A stretch of DNA of 18,432 nt from Promethearchaeota archaeon (GTDB taxonomy: Archaea > Asgardarchaeota > Lokiarchaeia > Sigynarchaeales > SOKP01): assembly GCA_016839635.1 (NCBI GenBank), contig JAEOTV010000055.1:1-18432 (forward strand), in the 5' to 3' direction. The notes under the pieces were generated by a model. The model was not told the origin of the DNA. It saw nothing but the letters and a program-made list of their open reading frames with translations, and did no database searches. Positions within the stretch are counted from its first letter, which is position 1. Every line of letters begins with the position of its first letter. The position numbers were made by a program, and so were the translations under genes. Shown piece by piece: positions 1-7,420 of the stretch.

Positions 1-699
1 CGTTAAATTTATCATGAATTTCAAATCTTGTATGTGGAGTAAGAAATGCAAGTTCTCGCATTCTTGAACTTATTGTATGCTCATTAAAAATAGGTTCATT
101 TGGATCGAATTCAAAAATCTCTTTGTCTGGGTAAAATGTTATTTTAGTGTAAGATTCTTTTGATTTAACTTCTTTAATTTCGGGTTCTGATACTTTTTTC
201 CCTTTAGAAAACTTTTGTGTGTAAAATTTTCCATCTCGACAAACTTCAACATTCATCCAATCGGTTAATGCATTAACAACCGATAATCCAACACCATGTA
301 GACCACCAGAAATTTTATAACTTTTACTGTCGAATTTACCTCCAGAATGTAAATACTCCATAATCACTTCAAGAGCAGGTTTTTTATATTCTGGATGCAT
401 GTCAATTGGAATCCCTCTCCCATTATCATGAACTTGAACAGAATTGTCTTTATAAAGAGTGACTTTTATCTCATCAGCGTACCCTCCCATCGCCTCATCA
501 ACAGAGTTATCTAAAACCTCAAAAATGAGATGGTGGAGACCGTGTTTACCTTGATCTCCGATATACATTGCGGGTCTACGCCTTTGACGACTCAGCGCGA
601 ATCGCGCATTTTCTTCATTATTTATGTATTTGAGTATACGCCTTCGAGACCCTTTAAAACTTTAATATCCTCAGCATCATAAACATCTTTATCAGACAT
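1..699 (-). CDS. gyrB: DNA gyrase subunit B (GHKL ATPase domain), 5' part, interrupted by an intron; runs off the window
   Basis: Type II topoisomerase ATPase subunit; with GyrA it introduces negative supercoils. Exon 1 (699-637) encodes 21 residues, starting MSDKDVYDAEDIKVL and ending KGLEGV. Exon 2 (583-1) continues RRRPAMYIGDQGKHGLHHL. ATPase motifs follow: the Asn box EVLDNSVDEA, the G1 box DNGRGIP, and the G2/lid SGGLHGVGLSVVNAL. In genomic DNA exon 1 runs into a TAA stop at 624-622. The exon 2 frame has no ATG, GTG or TTG upstream of the Met in its PAMY motif, so no alternative start saves the conserved N-terminus. Removing 636-584 joins the exons into the usual GLE-x-V-R-x-R-P-x-MY family sequence. 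The family is certain. The C-terminal two thirds lie outside the window. GyrB rather than ParE or another type IIA B subunit is the likeliest call but cannot be proved from this part. Confidence 0.93.
584..636 (-). other. Candidate 53-nt bulge-helix-bulge (BHB) intron inside gyrB
   Basis: Seen on the minus strand: a central 4-bp helix pairs exon-1 GGCG (642-639) with intron CGTC (589-586), including one G-U pair. It is flanked by two 3-nt bulges on opposite strands, TAT (638-636) and AAA (585-583). The inner helix is ACTCA (635-631) with TGAGT (594-590). The outer helix GGGTCTCG (652-645) pairs with CG-T-AGACCC (580-572, one bulged T), separated from the core by two A/G mismatches, so this is a relaxed BHB. 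Known rule: the archaeal tRNA splicing endonuclease cuts after the second bulge nucleotide. Cutting TA|T and AA|A gives GTA-AGG and restores the GyrB frame; a one-base earlier cut on both sides gives the same mRNA. The intron contains an in-frame TAA. Splicing itself is inferred. Confidence 0.78.
595..607 (-). repeat. GC-rich hairpin inside the gyrB intron
   Basis: A 13-nt perfect inverted repeat (GCGCGATTCGCGC on the minus strand) forms a 5-bp all-G/C stem with a three-base loop. Its 3' strand directly abuts the inner helix of the BHB (594-590), so the two could stack. It stands out in an AT-rich intergenic context and probably stabilises the intron fold. Confidence 0.6.
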
Positions 700-802
700 T
701 AGAAACCATATTAATAATTTTTGTAAAGGTAAATTAATCAAATCTAAAGTGAATTTGTATGATAATTTACAAATTTACTAAGTAACTAGTGGTAATCAAT
801 AC

Positions 803-812
803 ATTTAAATAT
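803..812 (-). promoter_or_regulatory. Possible TATA box upstream of gyrB
   Basis: ATATTTAAAT on the minus strand lies about 105 nt before the gyrB ATG, which would give a leader of roughly 80 nt. It is the most TATA-like element between dihydropteroate synthase and gyrB (700-991). In an AT-rich genome this is weak evidence. The rest of that 292-nt gap shows no coding frame or clear RNA fold. Confidence 0.3.
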
Positions 813-977
813 ATGTGGACTTTTTCACCAATTTTTCAACATTCAGAAGCGGTAGATCTAATTAATTGTAGATTGAATGAAGGATTTAGTTTATCTGATC
901 AGCATATTCTTTAAAATTACAAATGCCTTTTATGTTTTCAGAGTTTCCCGCTCAAAATTTAATTCTAATTTTTATAC

Positions 978-984
978 AAAAAAA
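978..984 (-). terminator. T-tract terminator after dihydropteroate synthase
   Basis: A run of seven T on the minus strand begins 8 nt past the stop codon, with no stem-loop before it. Archaeal RNA polymerase commonly terminates at such T-tracts. Confidence 0.4.
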
Positions 985-991
985 TCGATTT

Positions 992-1855
992 TTATGTGTT
1001 TTTTCTAATTTCTTCAGCCATTCTAACAATATCTATTAATTGATTGTTCACATCATGAGTTCGAACTAGATGAGCTCCATTAAAAACAGCTATTGCTGTA
1101 GCAGAAAGAGTTCCACTTAATCTTTCTTCTGGATCGGGAATATTTAATGTTGTACCAATAAATGATTTTCTTGAAATAGCTACTAATAGTGCTTTATTTA
1201 GTTCTTTAAGTTTCTGGAGATTCCCTATTATCTTTAAGTCATGTATGTGTGTTTTTTCTTCAATCCAATGACCTATACCTGGGTCCAATATTATCTTATT
1301 TTCATCATAACCTTTCTTCTTTAGATTTTTAATAGTATTTTTAAACTCTTCAATAATTTCATTGATAGTGCATAGATCTCCAGGAACTTTTTTTGAAGCC
1401 ATAATAATAATTGGAAGATCTTTTTCAATTATGAAGTCTGTTAAAGAGGGATCAGATTTTAAGCAACTCACGTCATTAATAATAATCCATTTGTTTGCTT
1501 GAGTAGCTATATTAAAAGCAACTTCAGCAACTTTACGATATTGTGTATCAACAGATATTATTATATTATCCGAGATAATTTCACAAATACTTTCTATAGC
1601 GACCTTCATTCGATTTATTTCTTCCTCAATAGTGATTTTTTCGGACCAAGGAGCAGTAGAACGCCCACCTAGATCTATAATCTGAGCTCCATTTTTTATC
1701 ATTTCAGATGCAGCATCTCTGATCTTTTTCGGTTCTACATAAACAGATCCTTTATAAAATGATTCAGGACTTAAATTTATCACTCCCATTATCATAGTGG
1801 GAAAATCGTCACCTATTTCGAGAAAATCAAATAATTTTGTATATATTTTTTTCAT
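992..1855 (-). CDS. folP: Dihydropteroate synthase family protein
   Basis: A 287-residue TIM-barrel enzyme expected to condense a pterin pyrophosphate with p-aminobenzoate, or a related arylamine, in folate or methanopterin-type cofactor synthesis in the cytosol. Family motifs appear in order: MGVINLSPESF (23-33, compare MGIVNVTPDSF), IIDLGGRST (59-67), ISVDTQ (100-105), INDVS (126-130), ILDPGIGH (189-196), ISRKSFIG (227-234) and VRTHDV (264-269). The pterin- and phosphate-binding Asn, Asp, Lys, Arg and His positions are all kept. Length is normal. The N-terminal 20 residues before MIMGVINL are longer than the minimum, so Met21 or Met23 are alternative starts. No other pterin gene lies nearby. 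Archaea can use different arylamine substrates, so the substrate is not fixed by sequence. Confidence 0.88.
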   Translation of the reverse strand: MKKIYTKLFDFLEIGDDFPTMIMGVINLSPESFYKGSVYVEPKKIRDAASEMIKNGAQIIDLGGRSTAPWSEKITIEEEINRMKVAIESICEIISDNIIISVDTQYRKVAEVAFNIATQANKWIIINDVSCLKSDPSLTDFIIEKDLPIIIMASKKVPGDLCTINEIIEEFKNTIKNLKKKGYDENKIILDPGIGHWIEEKTHIHDLKIIGNLQKLKELNKALLVAISRKSFIGTTLNIPDPEERLSGTLSATAIAVFNGAHLVRTHDVNNQLIDIVRMAEEIRKNT

Positions 1856-1921
1856 ATGTTATCTATCAAATGAAAAAAAAGTATTAAATTTATATTTACC
1901 AATGAATTTTGAGTTGATAGA

Positions 1922-3238
1922 TTAATTTCTAATACGTTTCTGCTTTAAACCAAATATTAGGATAAGGCTCACTCCTAATAACACAGGAAAACTAGAAATG
2001 AAAACTATTGACATAAAATCATTTATATTATTAGGAAAGCCTGTATCATAGATATGAACATAATCTTGAAGTTTTGAAGTAATTTCATAACAAGCACTTC
2101 TTGCGTCATCAAATCCTTGATTTATTAATGTTATTACCCCATAGGGAACATTAACGGTATCATCATAGACACCGTATGCTTTTGCATGAAATCCATAAAC
2201 ATCTCCTTCAGTACCACCCCACCCACTCCAATCTACTAATCCACTTCGACCATCTATCCAGGAAGCTTGCATTTGATGCATTAGTTGTATAGTTTGTTCT
2301 TCCAAGACTCGAACTCCATTTGAAATTCCATTATGTAAATGTACTAATAGAAATCTTGCTAAATCATAGACATTAGATCGCATTGCTCCGGATGAATACC
2401 CTAAGTAGTTATAATGGGGATAAGCTCTATTCCCTGTAGAACTGGGATCCAATTCAAATTTGTAAATGTTTGGTATTGCTAATTGGGTTTCTTCAAATTT
2501 TGTAAAATTAAAACCAGTATTATGCATTTCAAGTGGATCAAGAATATGATCTTGAATATATTCCCATATTGGTTTACCTGTGACTAATTCTAAAATGTAA
2601 CCTAACACATTATAACCTATATTTGAATAGTATCGAGTTGTTCCAGGTTTATAAGAAGTCCAAGCTTCTGGAATAAAAAGAGAGCCATTAGGTGTAAGAT
2701 GTTCCTCTATCCAATAAGGAAAGGGCAACCATTCATATGGATTTTCTATTCCTAATCTTGAAGCACCATCTTCCGCCATCCCCCAAATATACATGTCATT
2801 ATCCTTATTTAAACCCGAATAGTGAGTGAGTAGCGTTTCGATTGTAATAGGAGTGTTATTATAATTGGGATGTCTTAATGAAAAAGGTAAATAGAGATTA
2901 ACATCGTCATCTAATTGGATCAATCCCTGTTCATATATCTGAAAAATCGCTGTTGCTGTGAAGGTTTTTGTAACAGAGCCAGTCATATATATTGTCCGAG
3001 GATCATTTTGAAGTCCAAATCCTTTTGCCCAAATAATGGAGTCATTTCTCACTACAGCAGTAGCAACTGAGGGGATGTAATACTGTAGCATTTTATCATG
3101 AATATAATCGTCTATTCGAGGATAAAATGGACGGACACTTTCAGTTTGAGTTGTATAAGCCATTGTAAAACAAGGGCAAATAACTACTAAAAATGAGAGG
3201 CTTATTAAAATACCTAAATTAAATTTTTTATTAATCAT
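1922..3238 (-). CDS. Secreted, membrane-anchored serine beta-lactamase-like hydrolase
   Basis: A 438-residue class C beta-lactamase/penicillin-binding-protein fold (Pfam Beta-lactamase family). An N-terminal hydrophobic segment (about 8-27) looks like a signal peptide. The nucleophile motif is S88-V-T-K91 within TGSVTKTFTA, and the second motif is Y204-S-N206. The third family motif, usually HxG or KTG, appears as H351-A-K in GFHAKAYG. A second hydrophobic helix (about 408-430) followed by KQKRIRN would anchor the enzyme outside the cell with a cytoplasmic basic tail. Archaea lack murein, so a role as a peptidase, esterase or amidase on other substrates is more likely than antibiotic resistance. 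It lies 66 nt upstream of dihydropteroate synthase on the same strand; no functional link is evident. Confidence 0.85.
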   Translation of the reverse strand: MINKKFNLGILISLSFLVVICPCFTMAYTTQTESVRPFYPRIDDYIHDKMLQYYIPSVATAVVRNDSIIWAKGFGLQNDPRTIYMTGSVTKTFTATAIFQIYEQGLIQLDDDVNLYLPFSLRHPNYNNTPITIETLLTHYSGLNKDNDMYIWGMAEDGASRLGIENPYEWLPFPYWIEEHLTPNGSLFIPEAWTSYKPGTTRYYSNIGYNVLGYILELVTGKPIWEYIQDHILDPLEMHNTGFNFTKFEETQLAIPNIYKFELDPSSTGNRAYPHYNYLGYSSGAMRSNVYDLARFLLVHLHNGISNGVRVLEEQTIQLMHQMQASWIDGRSGLVDWSGWGGTEGDVYGFHAKAYGVYDDTVNVPYGVITLINQGFDDARSACYEITSKLQDYVHIYDTGFPNNINDFMSIVFISSFPVLLGVSLILIFGLKQKRIRN

Positions 3239-3375
3239 TTTTTATCACATTATAAAACTAAATTTATTTCACAATTTCGTAGAATTTGATCTTTTCTACA
3301 AAAAAAGCTAATCATTATAATTTATTTAAGGATTCTATAGTCCATTTTTTATATTCCTTAAAAGATGATAATTGA

Positions 3376-3385
3376 TTTAAAATAA
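3376..3385 (+). promoter_or_regulatory. TATA box for cofE, near-leaderless transcript
   Basis: TTTAAAATAA is centred about 26 nt before the cofE ATG at 3406. With the usual archaeal spacing, transcription would start at or very near the start codon. No Shine-Dalgarno sequence is seen, which fits. Confidence 0.45.
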
Positions 3386-3405
3386 GTATAATTCTATAAT
3401 GTGCT

Positions 3406-4191
3406 ATGGAATTATTTTCAATTAAGCTTCCTCTCATCCAAAAACATGATCCTTTATTAGAGATTATTATTCAAGCTATCAAGGATCAAAAAAAAATCCT
3501 AATTGAAGGAGATATCATTGTTATTGCAGAAAAAGTGGTTGGTACATCTCAAGGAAGGGTTATAAAACTATCTGAAGTTGAAAATGTGTCAGAACAAGCA
3601 AAAAAGTTAGCGATTAAATATGATATGGATGAAAGATACGTAGAATTGATATTACAAGAAGCTTCTATGATTCTTGGAGGAATGCGACATGTTATATTAG
3701 CAAAAGTTAATGATTTTCTTATAGCTAACGCTGGTATTGATCAATCTAATGCGGGTATTGGAAGCGTTGTTCTCTTGCCTAACAATCTAAAGGAAGTCGT
3801 TTGGAATTATTGGAAAGAATTAAGAGCAGAGTTTAGAATCAATAAATTTGGAGTAATTCTTGCTGATTCAAGGGTTCAGCCTCTAAGAAAAGGCACTATT
3901 GGTATAGCAATAGCTACTGCGGGATTTGAACCAATTGAAGATCTTCGGGGTCAACCAGATCTTTTTAATAGACCAATGGAAATAACCATGAGAGCAGTAG
4001 CAGATGATCTTGCGAGTGCGGCTCAATTTCTATTAAGTGAAGCTGATCAACAAACTCCAGTAGTTATAATAAGGGATAGCAACGTTGAATTCACAGAAAA
4101 TCCTAAATTAACTCCAGAAATGCCACCCGAAGAATGTCTCTATATGAATATTTTCTCTAAATATCTTCTTAAAAAACAAGAAGAAGACTAG
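3406..4191 (+). CDS. cofE: Coenzyme F420-0:L-glutamate ligase
   Basis: A 261-residue GTP-dependent ligase that adds glutamate to F420-0 to make the polyglutamyl tail of coenzyme F420. The CofE/FbiB signature is clear: GDIIVIAEKVVGTSQGR (35-51), MILGG (88-92), IANAGIDQSNAG (106-117, metal/GTP-binding Asp and Asn), and ILADSRVQPLRKGTIG with the GFEPIEDLRG segment. Length matches archaeal CofE (about 250). This indicates that the organism makes F420. No other F420 gene is in the window. The gene is transcribed away from the serine hydrolase, and the 167-nt divergent gap holds its likely promoter. Confidence 0.93.
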   Translation: MELFSIKLPLIQKHDPLLEIIIQAIKDQKKILIEGDIIVIAEKVVGTSQGRVIKLSEVENVSEQAKKLAIKYDMDERYVELILQEASMILGGMRHVILAKVNDFLIANAGIDQSNAGIGSVVLLPNNLKEVVWNYWKELRAEFRINKFGVILADSRVQPLRKGTIGIAIATAGFEPIEDLRGQPDLFNRPMEITMRAVADDLASAAQFLLSEADQQTPVVIIRDSNVEFTENPKLTPEMPPEECLYMNIFSKYLLKKQEED

Positions 4192-4231
4192 ATCTTAATT
4201 AAGTAAAAAAATGTCTTAATTTGAAATTGAT

Positions 4232-4412
4232 ATGAGTAATTTTATTCGATTAACAAGGAAGCATATTAAGCCAGCAGTTAAAACATTAACAATGGTATTG
4301 ATACTAATGATGAAAAAAACTAGTACTCTATCAACATTATGGATTTAAAATTTTGAAAAAATATCAAATACCTGGAATTGGGGTAACAAATTGGTCAATG
4401 TTAAGAGATTAA
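4232..4412 (+). pseudogene. Decayed GNAT N-acetyltransferase relic
   Basis: Pieces of one GNAT protein occur in three frames over 181 nt. The N-terminus is MSNFIRLTRKHIKPAVKTL (ATG 4232). DTNDEKN (4303-4320, plus one upstream Asp codon) resembles the ETxNEKN segment before the last strand. The C-terminal end LYQHYGFKILKKYQ then IPGIGVTNWSMLRD ends at TAA 4410-4412. The central acetyl-CoA-binding region is missing, and at least two frameshifts separate the pieces. The family assignment rests on recognised N- and C-terminal patterns of archaeal GNATs. It fills most of the gap between cofE and asnS. Confidence 0.68.
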
Positions 4413-4484
4413 TTCAGTCAAATTTTTTAGAATTCGATAATTAACTATGATATACTAATTGTAAACTAATCAATTAATTCGAAA

Positions 4485-5786
4485 ATGAAAGAATCAAAAT
4501 ATACAACCATTGAAGAAGCTATCCGGAAGGAATTAACTAGTGTTAATTTAAGAGGGTGGGTATATAGAGAAAGAAAATCAAACAAATTTGTATTTATTGT
4601 CCTTAGAGACGAATCAGATATTATACAATGTGTTATATCTAAGAATAAGAACCCAGATGTTTTTGAGAAGGCAGAAAAGTTAACTATTGAATCTTCAGTT
4701 AAAATTTCAGGTAATTTAAAAAAGGATGATAGAGCTCCCACTGGGTATGAAGTCTCTGTATCTGATTTAGAAATTGTTCAAATTGCAGAACCATTTCCAA
4801 TTACTGAGCATCAATCCCCTGAACTTCTATATGATAATAGACACCTTTGGATTAGATCACGGAAATTAAATGCAGTATTAAAAATAAGGCATACGGTTGT
4901 AGGAGCAATTCATGAATTCTTTAGAAGTCGCGGATATTATGAATTTGATGCTCCAATTTTTCAACCTAGTCAATCTGAAGGAGGGGCTACTCTATTTGAA
5001 GTAAAATATTTTGACGATATAACATATCTCTCCCAGACATGGCAATTATATGCTGAAGCAGGTATTTTTTCATTAGGAAAAATCTATAATATGAGCCCAA
5101 CGTTCAGAGCAGAAAAATCAAAAACATCAAGGCATTTATCAGAATTTTGGATGGCAGAAATGGAAGCTGCGTGGATGCAACTTGATGAAGTAACAGAAGT
5201 CGCTAAAGATGAAATTAGGTTTATTGTGAAACAAGTATTAGAAAATAATAGAAAAGAGCTAGAAATTTTAGAAAGAGATGTTAGTTTATTAGAGAATTAT
5301 GCAGAAGTTGAATATCCTACTATAAAATACGTCGAAGCTTTAGAAATTCTTAATACTAAATATAATATGAATGTTCCTTGGGGTAAGGATTTAAGAACTA
5401 TTGAAGAAGCTAAAATAGCAGATCATTTCAAGGTTCCTGTTGTTGTCACACACTATCCTACAGAAATCATGGGTTTCTATAAACCTCCAAATGAAGAAAA
5501 TCCCAAGGAAGCATTATGTTTTGATATGTTAGCTCCCGAAGGATATTGTGAAATAATTGGAGGATCAGAAAGAAGTTTACTTGTAGATGATATGACTAAA
5601 AGATTAGAAAAAGACGGAGAGGATCCAAAAAACTATGAGTGGTATTTTCAACTAAGACGTTATGGGAGTGTACCTCATTCTGGTTATGGAGTAGGCGTTG
5701 AGAGAGTAATTATGTGGTTATGCGGAATAGATAATATTAAAGATGCCATCCCATTCCCTAGAACTATGCTAAGAAAAGCTCCTTAA
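4485..5786 (+). CDS. asnS: Asparaginyl-tRNA synthetase (class II)
   Basis: A 433-residue enzyme charging tRNA-Asn with asparagine. An N-terminal OB-fold anticodon-binding domain (about 18-105, VNLRGWVYRER) precedes the class II catalytic core. AsnRS-type motifs are SPELLYDNRHLWIRSRK, SEGGATLFEVKYF, motif 2 FRAEKSKTSRHLSEFWMAEME (207-227) and motif 3 GYGVGVERVIMW (400-411). RHLSEFW favours AsnRS over AspRS, which typically has RHLNEAW. Because the anticodon domain is present, it is a real synthetase and not the archaeal AS-AR asparagine synthetase paralogue, which lacks that domain. It is followed by gatA 151 nt downstream. Confidence 0.92.
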   Translation: MKESKYTTIEEAIRKELTSVNLRGWVYRERKSNKFVFIVLRDESDIIQCVISKNKNPDVFEKAEKLTIESSVKISGNLKKDDRAPTGYEVSVSDLEIVQIAEPFPITEHQSPELLYDNRHLWIRSRKLNAVLKIRHTVVGAIHEFFRSRGYYEFDAPIFQPSQSEGGATLFEVKYFDDITYLSQTWQLYAEAGIFSLGKIYNMSPTFRAEKSKTSRHLSEFWMAEMEAAWMQLDEVTEVAKDEIRFIVKQVLENNRKELEILERDVSLLENYAEVEYPTIKYVEALEILNTKYNMNVPWGKDLRTIEEAKIADHFKVPVVVTHYPTEIMGFYKPPNEENPKEALCFDMLAPEGYCEIIGGSERSLLVDDMTKRLEKDGEDPKNYEWYFQLRRYGSVPHSGYGVGVERVIMWLCGIDNIKDAIPFPRTMLRKAP

Positions 5787-5816
5787 GAGAGAAATAATAA
5801 TTTTAAGGGTTCTCTT
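5785..5816 (+). terminator. Possible hairpin after asnS
   Basis: AAGAGA (5785-5790) and TCTCTT (5811-5816) are complementary around a 20-nt loop, beginning at the asnS stop codon. The stem is short and A/T-rich, with no strong T-tract after it. The remaining gap to gatA (5817-5937) shows no coding frame and in particular no gatC. Confidence 0.25.
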
Positions 5817-5937
5817 CTTAATATTTCGATAAATAATAATAATTTTAGTGAAATTTTTTAGAAATCAAGTTTTTAATTGATTTAAGAAATTAACAATGAT
5901 TTTTCTTGAATAAATTCACAAATTTAACTCAGTTCTT

Positions 5938-7419
5938 ATGAAACTCTATAAATTAATGGCATATGAACTAATTGAAAAGATTAAAAATAAAGAAATTTCA
6001 ATTCTTGAATTAATAGAAACTTGTTTTGAGAGAATAGATGAAACTGAGCATTTTTTACATTCATTTGTTAATTTATCCCGAGAAAAAGCTTTGAAAAAAG
6101 CAAAAATACTTGATAAAGATTTAAGAGAAAATAAAAAAATAGGGCGCCTTTATGGACTGCCATTAGCAAATAAAGACCTTATTTGCGTTAAGGATTTTCC
6201 AACAACTTGTTGTTCAAAAATTCTATACAACTTTCAACCTCCTTATAATGCATTTGTGATTGAGCGCTTAGTTGAAAATGAAGGAGCAATTCATATAGGG
6301 AATACTAATATGGATGAATTTGCAATGGGCAGTTCTACAGAAAATAGCTGCTATGGTCCAACATATAATCCATGGGATATTTCAAGAGTTCCTGGAGGAT
6401 CAAGTGGTGGTTCTGCTGCTAGTATCGCGTCTGGACAAGCAATATTAGCTTTAGGAAGTGATACAGGGGGGAGTATTCGATGTCCTGCTGCTTTTTGTGG
6501 AACTGTTGGATTGAAGCCTACATATGGAAGAGTTTCACGTTATGGTTTAATTGCATTTGCAAACTCATTAGATCAGATTGGTACAATAACAAAGTGTGTT
6601 TACGATTCAGCTTTAATGCTTGAGATTATATCAGGTAAAGATACACTTGATTCTACTTCAGTAGATGTCAAAGTAGATGATTATACTGAAGAATTAAAGA
6701 AACCAATTGATAAAAAAGTACTAGGAATTCCAATGGAATTTTTTGGAGAAGGTCTTGATCATGAGGTAGGTAATGCCGTGAAGAGAGGGATTGATAAATT
6801 AGAGAATTTAGGAGCAAAAACTATAGAAATCTCAATTCCTCATCTCGAATATACTGTAGCTACATATTATTTATTATGTGTGAGTGAAGCTAGCTCAAAT
6901 TTAGCAAGATATGATGGTTTAAGATACGGTCATATGAGTAGTAATCTTTCTGGTGATGTATATGATGTTTTTAGTAGAACAAGGGGAGAGAAATTTGGTC
7001 CAGAAGTACGTAGAAGAATTTTCTTAGGAACTTATGCTTTATCCGCAGGGTATTATGATATGTTCTACATAAAAGCTCTTAAAGTTCGATCATTAATAAA
7101 GAATGATTTTGTTGAAGCCTTTAAAAAATGTGACTCTATTGTTTGTCCAACAATGCCCTCCACAGCTTTTCAAGTTGGTGAATTTATTGATGATCCTTTA
7201 CAGATGTATGTAGCAGACATCTTAACTTGTCCTGTCAACTTAGCTGGCCTCCCAGCATTATCAATCCCATGTGGTTTTGATAGTACTGATTTACCTATAG
7301 GGTTTCAAATTATTGGAAATTATTTTGATGAGAAGGGAATCCTTAATATTGGATACCAATTAGAACAAGATCTTAATATTTATCGGAAAAGTGCCCCAGT
7401 TGCAGCAAGAGGTAAATGA
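5938..7419 (+). CDS. gatA: Asp-tRNA(Asn)/Glu-tRNA(Gln) amidotransferase subunit A
   Basis: A 493-residue amidase-signature glutaminase that releases ammonia for transamidation of misacylated tRNA. The Ser-cisSer-Lys triad is complete: K79 in LPLANKDL, S155 in VPGGSSGGSAAS, and nucleophile S179 in GSDTGGSIRCPAAFCG. The segment GLKPTYGRVSRYGLIAFANS is typical of GatA rather than other amidases. Length equals the family norm. The stop codon is one base before the likely gatB start, so the two are co-transcribed and probably translationally coupled. No gatC is found upstream, downstream or between. Confidence 0.94.
   Translation: MKLYKLMAYELIEKIKNKEISILELIETCFERIDETEHFLHSFVNLSREKALKKAKILDKDLRENKKIGRLYGLPLANKDLICVKDFPTTCCSKILYNFQPPYNAFVIERLVENEGAIHIGNTNMDEFAMGSSTENSCYGPTYNPWDISRVPGGSSGGSAASIASGQAILALGSDTGGSIRCPAAFCGTVGLKPTYGRVSRYGLIAFANSLDQIGTITKCVYDSALMLEIISGKDTLDSTSVDVKVDDYTEELKKPIDKKVLGIPMEFFGEGLDHEVGNAVKRGIDKLENLGAKTIEISIPHLEYTVATYYLLCVSEASSNLARYDGLRYGHMSSNLSGDVYDVFSRTRGEKFGPEVRRRIFLGTYALSAGYYDMFYIKALKVRSLIKNDFVEAFKKCDSIVCPTMPSTAFQVGEFIDDPLQMYVADILTCPVNLAGLPALSIPCGFDSTDLPIGFQIIGNYFDEKGILNIGYQLEQDLNIYRKSAPVAARGK
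7407..7413 (+). promoter_or_regulatory. Shine-Dalgarno sequence setting the gatB start
   Basis: AAGAGGT inside the end of gatA lies 7 nt before TTG 7421. It supports that codon as the gatB start, rather than GTG 7391 upstream or ATG 7445 downstream. Confidence 0.6.
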
Positions 7420-7420
7420 T

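Noticed and set aside
584..636. The gyrB break as an assembly or sequencing error, or a simple pseudogene
   Set aside because: A random 53-nt insertion would not be expected to carry two 3-nt bulges 4 bp apart on opposite strands and also restore the exact conserved protein when cut by the known rule. Both flanking exons are otherwise intact over 190 codons.
4194..4203. CTTAATTAAG palindrome after cofE as an operator
   Set aside because: Short A/T palindromes are frequent in such sequence, and nothing else marks it.
4466..4741. Minus-strand ORF over the start of asnS, and similar long frames inside gatB, the SDR, the flippase and the crotonase
   Set aside because: They lie opposite or out of frame within strongly supported genes and show no family features.
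5787..5937. A gatC gene between asnS and gatA
   Set aside because: All frames are stop-rich and none shows GatC helices; the gap is too short for a normal 90-100 residue GatC.
7391..7420. GTG 7391 as the gatB start
   Set aside because: It lies inside gatA with no ribosome-binding site. AAGAGGT fits TTG 7421, and known GatB proteins begin only a few residues before the IGLEVH motif.
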